DNA of 33,547 nt from Polynucleobacter sp. (lineage in GTDB: Bacteria; Pseudomonadota; Gammaproteobacteria; Burkholderiales; Burkholderiaceae), in NCBI GenBank assembly GCA_023254115.1, contig JALQYK010000108.1:1-33547 (forward strand), read 5' to 3'. The position numbers and the translations under genes are program-made. Shown here in pieces: positions 7,675 through 16,078 of this stretch (positions within the stretch are counted from its first letter, which is position 1; each line of letters opens with the position of its first letter). A model generated the notes under the pieces. That model was not told the DNA's origin. It saw nothing but the letters and a program-made list of their open reading frames with translations, and ran no database searches.

Positions 7675-9408
7675 ATGCGTAAATCGCTATTATCAGTATT
7701 GGTGCTAGCAGCTATTGGTTCAGGTGCAGCTAGTGCAAATGTTACTGATGCAATGTTAGAAGGTAAGGACACGAAGAGTGTTTTGAATTGGGGTATGACA
7801 CGTGATGGTCAACGTTTCTCAACTCTAAATAAAATCAACGATAAAAACGTTAATAAGTTGGTTCCAGCTTGGTCTATGTCGTTCGGTGGTGAGAAGCAAC
7901 GTGGTCAAGAATCTCAGCCATTGATTCACAATGGCAAGATGTTCGTGACAGCTTCTTACTCACGTATCTTTGCTGTTGATTCAAAGACAGGTCAAAAATT
8001 ATGGAAGTATGAGCACCGTTTACCAGACGGCATCATGCCTTGCTGTGACGTTATCAACCGCGGCGCAGCTCTTTATGACAACCTAGTTATTTTCGGTACA
8101 TTGGATGCACAAATCGTTGCTCTTGACCAAAATACAGGTAAGGTAGTTTGGAAAGAAACAGTTGACGATTTCAAAGCTGGTTACTCAATGTCAGCAGCCC
8201 CATTGATTGCTAACGGTTTGGTAATCACTGGTGTATCTGGTGGTGAATTCGGTATTATCGGTCGCGTTGAAGCTCGTGATGCTAAGACAGGTAAGTTAGT
8301 TTGGATTCGTCCAACAGTTGAAGGTCACATGGGTTACAAATATGATGCAGCTGGTAAAGCTGTTGAAAATGGCGTTTCAGGCACAACTGGTGCTACATGG
8401 CCAGGCGAAATGTGGAAATCAGGTGGCGCAGCTACATGGTTGGGTGGTACATACGACTCTAAGACTGGTTTAGTGTATTTTGGTACAGGTAACCCAGGCC
8501 CATGGAACAGTGCTGTTCGTCCAGGCGACAACCTATTCTCATGCTCTACAGTAGCTATCGATCCTAAGACAGGTAAGATTGTTTGGCACTATCAAACAAC
8601 TCCACATGATGGTTGGGACTTTGACGGTGTTAACGAGCTAGTTACATTCGACATGAACGGTAAGCGCATGGGTGCTAAGGCTGACCGTAACGGCTTCTTC
8701 TACGTTCTTGACGCTAAATCAGGTAAGTTAGAAAACGCTACACCGTTCGTTAAAAAGATTACTTGGGCTACAAGCATTGACTTGAAGACAGGTCGTCCTA
8801 ACTACGTGGCTGATAACCGTCCTGGTGATCCTGCTAAGAGCGCTGATGGTAAAAAAGGTAAGTCAGTATTTGCTGTACCTTCATTCCTAGGCGGTAAGAA
8901 CCAAATGCCTATGGCTTATAGCCAACAAACAGGTTTGTTCTACGTACCAGCTAACGAATGGGGTATGGAGATCTGGAACGAGCCAGTTAGCTACAAAAAA
9001 GGTGCTGCTTACTTAGGCGCTGGTTTCACAATCAAGACTTTGAATGACGGCCCAATCGGTGCATTGCGCGCTATTGATCCTAAGACAGGTAAGATTGCTT
9101 GGGAAGTACCTAACAATGCTCCATTATGGGGTGGTGTTATGACTACAGCTGGTAACTTAGTATTCTGGGGTACTCCAGAAGGTTACTTGAAGGCAGCTGA
9201 CGCTAAGACTGGTAAAGAATTGTGGAAATTCCAAACTGGTTCAGGCATCGTAGCTCCTCCGATCACTTGGGAACAAGATGGTGAGCAATATGTTTCTGTA
9301 GTGTCTGGTTGGGGTGGTGCGGTTCCATTGTGGGGCGGTGACGTTGCCAAGAAAGTTTCTTTCTTAGAACAGGGCGGCTCTGTTTGGACATTCAAACTAG
9401 CTAAGTAA
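7675..9408 (+). CDS. PQQ-dependent alcohol dehydrogenase with lanthanide-type active site
   Basis: A 577-residue periplasmic quinoprotein with a signal peptide (cleavage near ASA-NV) and an eight-bladed propeller with repeated DxKTGKxxW tryptophan-docking motifs. Visible active-site parts are the adjacent disulfide Cys123-Cys124, metal ligand Glu191 in GGEFG, Asn273 in GTGNPGPWN and catalytic Asp315 in WDFDG. Asp317, two residues on, is the extra acidic residue that marks XoxF and ExaF/PedH lanthanide enzymes; calcium enzymes have Ala or Ser there. It should oxidise an alcohol or aldehyde and pass electrons to a cytochrome. The RBS is strong (TTAGGAGAG). Codon choice is richer in TTC, AAC and GAC than in neighbouring genes, implying high expression. 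The substrate is not determined. Confidence 0.92.
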   Translation: MRKSLLSVLVLAAIGSGAASANVTDAMLEGKDTKSVLNWGMTRDGQRFSTLNKINDKNVNKLVPAWSMSFGGEKQRGQESQPLIHNGKMFVTASYSRIFAVDSKTGQKLWKYEHRLPDGIMPCCDVINRGAALYDNLVIFGTLDAQIVALDQNTGKVVWKETVDDFKAGYSMSAAPLIANGLVITGVSGGEFGIIGRVEARDAKTGKLVWIRPTVEGHMGYKYDAAGKAVENGVSGTTGATWPGEMWKSGGAATWLGGTYDSKTGLVYFGTGNPGPWNSAVRPGDNLFSCSTVAIDPKTGKIVWHYQTTPHDGWDFDGVNELVTFDMNGKRMGAKADRNGFFYVLDAKSGKLENATPFVKKITWATSIDLKTGRPNYVADNRPGDPAKSADGKKGKSVFAVPSFLGGKNQMPMAYSQQTGLFYVPANEWGMEIWNEPVSYKKGAAYLGAGFTIKTLNDGPIGALRAIDPKTGKIAWEVPNNAPLWGGVMTTAGNLVFWGTPEGYLKAADAKTGKELWKFQTGSGIVAPPITWEQDGEQYVSVVSGWGGAVPLWGGDVAKKVSFLEQGGSVWTFKLAK

Positions 9409-9429
9409 TTAGAGGCAATTTGTAATAAA

Positions 9430-9463
9430 AACAAGGATTAAGGGTAACCCCTTAATCCTTGTT
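9430..9463. terminator. Perfect 15-bp hairpin after PQQ dehydrogenase
   Basis: AACAAGGATTAAGGG (9430-9444) pairs perfectly with CCCTTAATCCTTGTT (9449-9463). On the plus strand it is followed by GCAAATAAGC, not a T-tract, so it is better placed as a 3' mRNA stabiliser or attenuator. On the minus strand it is followed by a T-rich run and could terminate antisense transcription. Confidence 0.6.
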
Positions 9464-9573
9464 GCAAATAAGCAACAGTTACTAAAAATACTACTTATTA
9501 ACTTAGCCTTTTTAGTAAAAGTTACTTAAGATTCACAATGCAGTAAAAATTTTCACACTTGGAGAAAGAAACA

Positions 9574-10698
9574 ATGAAAAAACATTTATTAGCAATCGCA
9601 GCTTTGGCAGTAGTTTCTGGCACAGTTGCAGCGCAAAACGTAACAGTATACGGCACGATGGATGCTGGTATTCAATCATCTACTAAAGCTAATGCTACGG
9701 GTGATAATCAAACTAAAATGTTGACTGGTGGTTTATATGCAACAGTTTGGGGTTTGAAGGGTACTGAAGATTTAGGTGGCGGCATGAAAGCCAACTTCAA
9801 CTTAGAAGGCTATTTCACAAACAATGATGGTGCTGGTCAGATTTTCGGTGGCTTGTTTGGTCGTGCTGCAAACGTTAGCTTGGCTGGTAGCGCAGGTGAG
9901 ATTAAGTTGGGTAAACAATTGGACCCACATTTTCTAGTTGGTTTTGCTGCTACAGATCCACGTGGCGCTAAAGAAACTAATTCAGGTTTGATTACTTGGT
10001 TAACTGGTAACCATGTGAACGTTGCAGCCCCAACTTCTGCAACGCAGGCAGCAGGTTCTGGTTCAGCTACTACATCTGGAAATAACACAACAAGCTTATC
10101 TAATATTTTCTTGGGTAATGCAGTTGCTTATTATGGTAGCTTTAATGGCTTGAATGTTGGTGCTGCATACGCTCTTGGTGGTGTTGCTGGTGCAAACTCT
10201 CAAAATAGCACGATTTCTGTTGGTGCAAATTACTCTGTTGCAGGTTTGACAATTGCTGGTGGTTATTCAGATGACAAGGGTAACGTCGACAGTGATACAG
10301 GTAAACGTCAAGCAAAGCGTTGGAGCATTGGTGCTGGCTATCAAGTGACTAGCGACATCAAGCTTAAGGCTAACTACATGGAAGCTAAGCAAAATAATGC
10401 TTCTGGCGTAGAATACATTAAGAACGAAGTATTTGGTGGTGGTATTGAATACAAGCCAAATGCTAATAACTTAGTAACAGTTGCTTACTACGATGGTAAA
10501 AATAAGCTTGGTACTAATGATACTTCTAAGACTTGGTTAGTAAGTGAAGAATACTCATTGTCTAAGAGAACAACTCTTTATGGTTTGGTGGCAAACAATA
10601 AAGGTGGTTCAGGATTTACATATGCATCAAGTATGACAAATACAGTTGCTAACGCAACTAACACTGTATTCCAGTTAGGCGTTGCACACCGTTTCTAA
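9574..10698 (+). CDS. Burkholderiales-type general porin (OmpC-like)
   Basis: A 374-residue Gram-negative porin. It has the canonical signal peptide MKKHLLAIAALAVVSGTVAA and first strand NVTVYGTMDAGIQ. A loop follows with WGLKGTEDLGGGMKANFNLEGYF and LFGRAANVSLAGSAGEIKLGKQ, and the C-terminal strand VFQLGVAHRF ends in Phe. It forms trimeric diffusion channels in the outer membrane. I chose ATG 9574 over the in-frame TTG 9559 because GGAGA lies about 8 nt upstream and the signal peptide starts there. Codon use is biased as in the PQQ dehydrogenase, as expected for an abundant protein. It is separated from that gene by a hairpin and probably has its own promoter. Confidence 0.93.
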   Translation: MKKHLLAIAALAVVSGTVAAQNVTVYGTMDAGIQSSTKANATGDNQTKMLTGGLYATVWGLKGTEDLGGGMKANFNLEGYFTNNDGAGQIFGGLFGRAANVSLAGSAGEIKLGKQLDPHFLVGFAATDPRGAKETNSGLITWLTGNHVNVAAPTSATQAAGSGSATTSGNNTTSLSNIFLGNAVAYYGSFNGLNVGAAYALGGVAGANSQNSTISVGANYSVAGLTIAGGYSDDKGNVDSDTGKRQAKRWSIGAGYQVTSDIKLKANYMEAKQNNASGVEYIKNEVFGGGIEYKPNANNLVTVAYYDGKNKLGTNDTSKTWLVSEEYSLSKRTTLYGLVANNKGGSGFTYASSMTNTVANATNTVFQLGVAHRF

Positions 10699-10716
10699 TT
10701 TTTAGAACGTTGTAAT

Positions 10717-10744
10717 AAAAAAGCCACCTTCGGGTGGCTTTTTT
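10717..10744 (+). terminator. Rho-independent terminator after porin
   Basis: AAAAAAGCCACC, a TTCG tetraloop, then GGTGGCTTTTTT. A textbook terminator 19 bp after the stop, also usable in the opposite direction. Confidence 0.92.
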
Positions 10745-10899
10745 AATGATATTAAACTTCCAAACTGCACAATTGACACACAATTGATGCAACTGTAGCG
10801 CAATAATTTGGTTATTTTATTTTTGCCATTACTTTTATTGAAAGGTAAAAAAATTAAATAAATCATAGGGATAGCGCTAAAAAATCTAGTGCGCATGAT

Positions 10900-10917
10900 T
10901 GGGCATGATTATTGCAT
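10900..10917 (+). promoter_or_regulatory. Sigma-54 promoter (candidate) upstream of small ORF and acoR
   Basis: TGGGCATGATTATTGCAT has GG (10902-10903), ten bases, then GC (10914-10915), with a predicted start near 10927. It lies 43 bp after that start's -12 element from GTG 10958 and about 375 bp before acoR. A direct repeat of CACAATTGA lies near 10768-10785, about 120 bp upstream, where an activator could bind. Confidence 0.55.
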
Positions 10918-10957
10918 TGCTTATAATAACTCAACAAAAATAGCAAAAAAATAATCT

Positions 10958-11170
10958 GTGCATTTAAATATTGGCCATACTCAAGACATGGGTACTTCAA
11001 ATAATCAACACAATAATGACCTTCTATTTAAGGGTAGATCTGGGTATAAATTGTTAAATTTTGATGAGATTATGGAGCTAGATTATGACGAAATAGAGGA
11101 GCTTTTTGAGTATTTGCTGATGTTAAAGTTGCAAAATTCAAGGGCTAACTTAATAGAAGAGAAAAAATAA
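10958..11170 (+). CDS. Small acidic hypothetical protein
   Basis: Up to 70 residues from GTG 10958, or 60 from ATG 10988; neither start has a convincing RBS. The body is strongly acidic and helical (NFDEIMELDYDEIEELFEYLLMLKLQNS) with a charged C-terminus (NLIEEKK). I recognise no family. It lies directly after a sigma-54-like promoter and about 120 bp before acoR. Its composition is unlike random sequence and fits a small helical adaptor or regulator, but it could also be a non-coding leader. Confidence 0.4.
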   Translation: MHLNIGHTQDMGTSNNQHNNDLLFKGRSGYKLLNFDEIMELDYDEIEELFEYLLMLKLQNSRANLIEEKK

Positions 11171-11292
11171 TCCATTTGAACTCCGGTAATCCGAAATACA
11201 CAATGCTAGAGGCCTTAGGGTAATTGCTAGGATTCACAACTTATATTCTTCTATAGTATAGAAAAACAAAAAAATATCTTTTAGGAGATGTG

Positions 11293-13251
11293 GTGCTCCA
11301 TACTGTAACGAATCATATTAGCGAAGTTGTTAGCTTTGCTGAGAGAGGTGTCGAAGCTGCTAAATTACCTAGCAGTCGAGATGAAATCATACGTTCATCT
11401 TGGGCGAGATGTGTTCATGAACACCACCTTGATCCTGCTAGGATGCAAGAGGCAATTATTTTGCCGAGCAACCAACTCCGTGAGCATCAAGATAGGATGG
11501 GAGATTTTTTACATATTGCCAGATATGGTTTGGAAACTTTGTATCAACAGGTAATGGGCATGGGGTATTGTGTTTTATTAACAGATGCCAAAGGAATTAC
11601 CGTAGATTTTATTGGAGACATTCAATTAGATTCTAGTTTACGTAAAGCCGGGCTATATTTAGGATCTGACTGGAGCGAAAAAAGTGCTGGTACATGCGGT
11701 GTTGGCACATGTATACAAACTGGACATGCGTTGACGGTTCACTTGGATGATCATTTTGATTCAACGCACATACCTTTGAGCTGTACTTCAGCGCCAGTGT
11801 TTGATAATTATGGAAACTTAAATGCAGTATTAGATGTTTCTCAATTAAGCACTGTACTGCCTAAGGAAAGTCAAAAGTTGGCAATGCAACTTGTTACCTT
11901 GTATGCAAGTTACATAGAAAATGCTAATTTTATGCATCAATTTCGTAAAGAAATTATCTTGAAGTTAGGGAATGCACCACAGTTTTTAGATGTTAATCCT
12001 GAGTACTTAATCGCTGTAGACACAACTGGGCGAGTAATCGGTCATAACAGATCCTCGCAAACCTTATTTGATCTTTTCCATCGTGGTGTTAAATTGCTTG
12101 GTATGCATTTTGAAGACATCTTTGATGCAGCCTTTGAGCGGGTGGGTGCTTATGCGCCAACAAACCCACCAGATAAAAGAGCAATAAGGCTTAAGGCTAA
12201 CGATCACTTGTTGTTTATGTCAGCACTGATTGCTTCTTCAGTATCAGACAGTAAGTTTAAAGTAAATGTAGATCAAGCAAGCTCATTACCGCTAAATAAA
12301 TTATGTGGCGATGACTCTGTCTTTAGAAGAGAGATTGATAGGGTTAAAAAACTAGTAAACACGCCCATCAGTATTTTGTTACAAGGCGAGACTGGAACTG
12401 GAAAAGAGTATTTTGCTAAAGCGGTTCATCAGTCTAGCGAAAGAAAGCATAAACCTTTTGTTGCGGTTAACTGTGCTGCAATACCAGAGACTTTGATTGA
12501 AAGTGAGTTATTTGGTTACACAGCGGGTAGTTTTTCTGGAGCAAAAACTAAAGGAAAGTTAGGTCTAATACAAGAGGCAGATGGGGGAACATTATTTCTA
12601 GATGAAATTGGCGATATGCCTATTGGTTTGCAAGCAAGGCTGCTACGCGTGCTGTCCGAGCGAGAGATTTTACCAATTGGTGCAACAAGGCCCCTACCTG
12701 TGAATATTCGTGTGATTGCTGCTAGCCATCGTGATCTAGAAGATTTAATTCGCTTGGGCGAGTTTAGGGATGATTTGTATTACAGATTAAATGGGGCGCA
12801 AGTAAGTTTGCCGCCGTTGCGTGAACGCAAGGACAAGCAATGGATAACGGAAAAAGTATTGCATGAGATTTGTAATCTAAATCACATTGAAATTCCCAAA
12901 ATTGATTCTGAAGTTATTGACTGGATGGAAAATTATCGTTGGCCAGGTAATTTAAGAGAATTAAAAAACATACTTGAATTTGCAGCTTCTGTGTGCCAGG
13001 AAAGTTTAATAACATTGGCTGATTTGCCGGATAAAGTTTTAAAAATGCCGGTTAAATTAATTAATGAAAATAAAGTAGCAGGTATAGGCGGTGGTGACAC
13101 AGCAGATGCTGCCTTATTGAAGCAATATTTAAGAGCTGCTAATTGGAATGTTAGTTATGTTGCTAGACAGCTTGATATTTCTAGGTCTACTTTGTATAGA
13201 AGGATGGAAAAATTTAATATTGAGCCGCCAAACGGTTTTAAATTTAACTAG
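11293..13251 (+). CDS. acoR: Sigma-54-dependent transcriptional activator AcoR
   Basis: About 652 residues with an N-terminal GAF domain (about 75-190; GVGTCIQTGHAL, CTSAPVFD), a PAS-like linker (about 232-285), an AAA+ sigma-54 domain and a C-terminal Fis-type helix-turn-helix (SYVARQLDISRSTLYRRM). Walker A GETGTGKE lies at about 365-372, Walker B GGTLFLDEIG at about 431-440, and the arginine finger in FRDDLYYR. The sigma-54-contact loop reads GSFSGA rather than GAFTGA. AcoR activates acetoin catabolic operons. The aco genes downstream have a sigma-54 promoter, so this is the expected activator. Two GTG codons compete. AGGAG at 11283-11287 favours 11293 (5-nt spacing) over 11290 (2 nt). Confidence 0.92.
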   Translation: MLHTVTNHISEVVSFAERGVEAAKLPSSRDEIIRSSWARCVHEHHLDPARMQEAIILPSNQLREHQDRMGDFLHIARYGLETLYQQVMGMGYCVLLTDAKGITVDFIGDIQLDSSLRKAGLYLGSDWSEKSAGTCGVGTCIQTGHALTVHLDDHFDSTHIPLSCTSAPVFDNYGNLNAVLDVSQLSTVLPKESQKLAMQLVTLYASYIENANFMHQFRKEIILKLGNAPQFLDVNPEYLIAVDTTGRVIGHNRSSQTLFDLFHRGVKLLGMHFEDIFDAAFERVGAYAPTNPPDKRAIRLKANDHLLFMSALIASSVSDSKFKVNVDQASSLPLNKLCGDDSVFRREIDRVKKLVNTPISILLQGETGTGKEYFAKAVHQSSERKHKPFVAVNCAAIPETLIESELFGYTAGSFSGAKTKGKLGLIQEADGGTLFLDEIGDMPIGLQARLLRVLSEREILPIGATRPLPVNIRVIAASHRDLEDLIRLGEFRDDLYYRLNGAQVSLPPLRERKDKQWITEKVLHEICNLNHIEIPKIDSEVIDWMENYRWPGNLRELKNILEFAASVCQESLITLADLPDKVLKMPVKLINENKVAGIGGGDTADAALLKQYLRAANWNVSYVARQLDISRSTLYRRMEKFNIEPPNGFKFN

Positions 13252-13255
13252 TATT

Positions 13256-13293
13256 TGTATCGGTGATGGCAGTACAGTTGTTTCATTGATACA
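13256..13293 (+). promoter_or_regulatory. Candidate activator-binding region for PQQ dehydrogenase 2
   Basis: It contains TTGTATCG, then an ACA-GT-TGTTTCA element (13270-13285) and TGATACA (13287-13293), about 110 bp upstream of the sigma-54 promoter. Related half-sites occur before the small RNA, acoX and DUF1097 promoters, which suggests AcoR or a close relative binds here. Confidence 0.5.
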
Positions 13294-13394
13294 GTTAAAA
13301 AATCACTAAGAGTTTTATAAAGGAATTTAATAAATTAATCATAATGAAATCAATGGATTAGACAATTTTTTTTAAATAAGTTTTTTTCAATGAA

Positions 13395-13411
13395 TTGGCA
13401 TGTATTTTGCA
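13395..13411 (+). promoter_or_regulatory. Sigma-54 promoter of PQQ dehydrogenase 2
   Basis: TTGGCATGTATTTTGCA has GG at 13397-13398, ten bases, and GC at 13409-13410, close to the TGGCAC-N5-TTGC consensus. The predicted start is near 13422, leaving a leader of about 60 nt. Confidence 0.8.
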
Positions 13412-13482
13412 AATAAGTAAACGCAATATCAAATTTTATTTTGTTGCTATGCACAATGGAAGTAAATTTAAAGGAGAAGTAA

Positions 13483-15189
13483 ATGAAACGAGTAATTTCT
13501 TTTGCCAAATCAGGTTCAAAAATGAAATCGTTGGCATCGATTGCAATTGCTGCAAGCATGATAGTGTTGGCTAGTCCAACAGTTAATGCTGTGGCACCAC
13601 CAGCTGCCGGCGCAGATAACCCTAATAATTGGCCAGAATATCATCGAACGTTTAATGCTTGGCGTTATAGCCCATTGGAACAAATTAACAAGGCTAACGT
13701 TAAAAAGCTAAAGTTATCTTGGATTCATCAACCGGGTACTATTACACACGGTTTACAGGCTACGCCAATTGTGATTGATGGCGTTATGTATAGCATCGGA
13801 CCAGATAATAATGTGTTTGCGCTAAACGCTGCCACAGGTAAAATCTTGTGGAGATACACGGCAAAGTTAGATCCAATTGTTAAAGAGGTTTTTTATGGTT
13901 CAGCTAGTCGTGGGGTTACAGTCGGTCGTGGCAAGGTCTATGTTGGTAGTTTAGATGGCCGCTTTATTGCTTTGGATCAAAAAACTGGTAAAGAACTCTG
14001 GTCGACACAATTGACCAACTTGAAAGCTGAGTATGGTGCACTATTCTCATCCCCACCTCAACTTGCAGGTAATGTGTTGTACGGTGGCACAACTGGTGGT
14101 GACCAACCTATCATTGGTAAGATTTTCGCTGTAAATGCTGACACAGGTGAGCGTGTTTGGACATTTGAGATTCCTAAAGATGATAAGAATAGTTGGCCTG
14201 GTGATAGCCGTAAAGTGGGTGGTGGTTCTGCATGGTTGCCTGGAACATATGATGCACGTACTGACACAATTTATATCGGTACAAGTAATGCTGCACCTGA
14301 CTTTAATAATGATAACCGTAGAGGTGACAATCTATATACGGCGACATTGTTAGCGTTGGATCCTAAAACAGGTAAAGTTAAGTGGCATCGTCAAGAAGTT
14401 CCAATGGATACATGGGACTTTGATGCTGTATATGAGTCACTTCTTGTACCAGACGGTAAGGGTGGCGAATCTTTAGTTCATTTAAACAAAAATGGTTTTG
14501 TTTATGTGATGAACAAAGACACGGGCGCAATCAAAAATGCTTGGCAATTTACAGAGAACATGAACTGGGCTAAGGGTGTAGATCCTAAGACTGGTCTTCC
14601 AATTGATCCTGTATACCCTGAAACAGGCAAGCAAAAATTACATTGCCCTAATTTGTTGGGTGCACGTAGCTGGAATCATGGCGCATACAATCCTAAGACA
14701 AAATTATGGTATTCACACGCTATGGAGTTATGTAACACTGTAACTAGTGCTAAGGGGGATGATATTCCTAAAGGTATTTCAGCATTGTATCTAGGTCTAT
14801 CCGAAATTACTCTTACTAACCCTCCAGGTAAAAAAGGTGATGGTTGGTTGGGAGCGTTTGATCCACTAACAGGTAAGCAAGCATGGAAGATTCGTTTTGA
14901 GTTACCTCCATTGAGCTCAGTACTAGCTACTGCTGGTGGTTTGGTCTTCACAGGCGACATGGTTGGTAACTTATATGCATTTGATGCTGATAATGGTAAA
15001 GAATTATGGAAATTCAATGCCGGTTCAGGTGCTCGAGGTGGTCCAATTAGTTATGCTGTGAATGGCAAGCAATATATTGCTATTCCAACTGGTTTGGGTT
15101 CACATGCCCCAGGTTTTATGGCTGGCGCATTCCCACAGATCAAAGATTTGCCAGGTGGTGCAGCATTGTTAGTATTCTCTCTTGAGTAA
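13483..15189 (+). CDS. Atypical PQQ-dependent dehydrogenase (no Cys-Cys, GGD ligand)
   Basis: A 568-residue secreted quinoprotein with AAGGAGA seven bases before ATG 13483 and a signal peptide ending near VNA. Propeller tryptophan motifs are clear (NAATGKILWRY, DQKTGKELW, DADNGKELWKF). The active-site layout differs from the first PQQ enzyme. The adjacent Cys pair is absent (FYGSASRG at the equivalent place). The Glu ligand is replaced by Asp207 in TGGDQPI. Asn269 is kept. WDFDA gives catalytic Asp312 plus Asp314 at the lanthanide position. The substrate may be 2,3-butanediol or another alcohol feeding the acetoin pathway, given the AcoR and aco neighbours and its sigma-54 promoter; this is inference. 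A terminator and a cytochrome c gene follow. Confidence 0.9.
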   Translation: MKRVISFAKSGSKMKSLASIAIAASMIVLASPTVNAVAPPAAGADNPNNWPEYHRTFNAWRYSPLEQINKANVKKLKLSWIHQPGTITHGLQATPIVIDGVMYSIGPDNNVFALNAATGKILWRYTAKLDPIVKEVFYGSASRGVTVGRGKVYVGSLDGRFIALDQKTGKELWSTQLTNLKAEYGALFSSPPQLAGNVLYGGTTGGDQPIIGKIFAVNADTGERVWTFEIPKDDKNSWPGDSRKVGGGSAWLPGTYDARTDTIYIGTSNAAPDFNNDNRRGDNLYTATLLALDPKTGKVKWHRQEVPMDTWDFDAVYESLLVPDGKGGESLVHLNKNGFVYVMNKDTGAIKNAWQFTENMNWAKGVDPKTGLPIDPVYPETGKQKLHCPNLLGARSWNHGAYNPKTKLWYSHAMELCNTVTSAKGDDIPKGISALYLGLSEITLTNPPGKKGDGWLGAFDPLTGKQAWKIRFELPPLSSVLATAGGLVFTGDMVGNLYAFDADNGKELWKFNAGSGARGGPISYAVNGKQYIAIPTGLGSHAPGFMAGAFPQIKDLPGGAALLVFSLE

Positions 15190-15202
15190 TACGTGTAAGT
15201 AA

Positions 15203-15235
15203 AAAAAGAGGATGTCGAGAGGCATCCTCTTTTTC
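15203..15235 (+). terminator. Rho-independent terminator between PQQ dehydrogenase 2 and cytochrome c
   Basis: AAAAGAGGATG and CATCCTCTTTTT form a stem with an 8-base loop and a T-tract. Sitting between two functionally linked genes, it may lower cytochrome expression relative to the dehydrogenase instead of ending the operon. Confidence 0.85.
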
Positions 15236-15249
15236 AATTTTGAAAAACT

Positions 15250-15642
15250 ATGAGAATCACAATTAAATTAATTATATCTAGCCTTGTTTTTTTGTTCTCG
15301 CTATCAGCAAATGCAGAAGCTTTACTAGCTATTGATGATCCACAAGGGGCAATCAAACCAAAATTTGATCTTTCCGATACATCAAGAATTGATATTGGTA
15401 AAAAAAGGTTCAACAGTACTTGTGCAGCCTACTGTCATGGTGCAGAGGGAGATGGTGGCAAAATTACTGCATTCAAGGGTAATACACAATTAACCCCAGA
15501 AAGCATATATAAAACAATTTTAGAGGGTAGAAGGGGCTCAGATATCATGCCACCTTGGGGAAGAACTTTTACATCAGAGGAAATTTGGGAGTTGACGGCT
15601 TATATTAACTATTTAACTAAACAGCCACCTAAAGTTAAATGA
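15250..15642 (+). CDS. Periplasmic cytochrome c with CX3CH haem motif
   Basis: A 130-residue secreted protein with a signal peptide (cleavage near ANA-EA) and a class I cytochrome c fold. The haem site reads Cys58-Ala-Ala-Tyr-Cys62-His63, three residues between the cysteines in place of two. The later Met100 in DIMPPWG is the probable sixth ligand, followed by the usual C-terminal helix (TSEEIWELTAYINYL). It should be the electron acceptor of the upstream PQQ dehydrogenase. No Shine-Dalgarno sequence is visible before the ATG, and a terminator separates it from the dehydrogenase. The codons in the haem region read cleanly, so this is not an obvious frameshift. Confidence 0.85.
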   Translation: MRITIKLIISSLVFLFSLSANAEALLAIDDPQGAIKPKFDLSDTSRIDIGKKRFNSTCAAYCHGAEGDGGKITAFKGNTQLTPESIYKTILEGRRGSDIMPPWGRTFTSEEIWELTAYINYLTKQPPKVK

Positions 15643-15646
15643 GTGT

Positions 15647-16078
15647 ATGTTGGATGTTGCAAAAATTATTAAATCTAAAATTTTAAAACTACTTTATGTA
15701 ATAAAATTTCAGTTATTAACACTTTGGTATGCGTTTAAAGATCCAGAGTGTCCGATTTATCTAAGAGCTACAACATTCATAGTTATTTGTTATGGGTTTA
15801 GTCCAATAGACTTAATCCCTGATTTCATACCTGTTATCGGCTATGTTGACGAATTGATAATTTTGCCTATATTTATCAAAATAGTTGAGGTACTAATGCC
15901 TGGAAACGTTAGCACAAGAGCAAAAGCTAAGGCATCTAGTCATCTAGAGAATAAAAAACCCAAACCTAAAGTTTGGGTTGGTATTGTGATGATACTAGGT
16001 ATTTGGCTGCTTGTTGTTACTTCGCTGGCCCACCTTTTAGCGCCCAAGCTGCTAGATTACGTAAATCTGCATCACTAA
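15647..16078 (+). CDS. YkvA-family (DUF1232) membrane protein
   Basis: A 143-residue protein with the DUF1232 signature SPIDLIPDFIPVIGYVDE (about residues 50-67) and a hydrophobic helix near the C-terminus (about 110-130). It starts 4 bp after the cytochrome c stop, so the two are probably cotranscribed. DUF1232 proteins are widespread and their function is not established. The last 62 bp overlap the convergent cytochrome gene on the other strand. Confidence 0.85.
   Translation: MLDVAKIIKSKILKLLYVIKFQLLTLWYAFKDPECPIYLRATTFIVICYGFSPIDLIPDFIPVIGYVDELIILPIFIKIVEVLMPGNVSTRAKAKASSHLENKKPKPKVWVGIVMILGIWLLVVTSLAHLLAPKLLDYVNLHH

Noticed and set aside
10702-10896. 64-residue minus-strand frame downstream of the porin
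   Set aside because: It is made largely of the porin terminator and AT-rich spacer, with no RBS.
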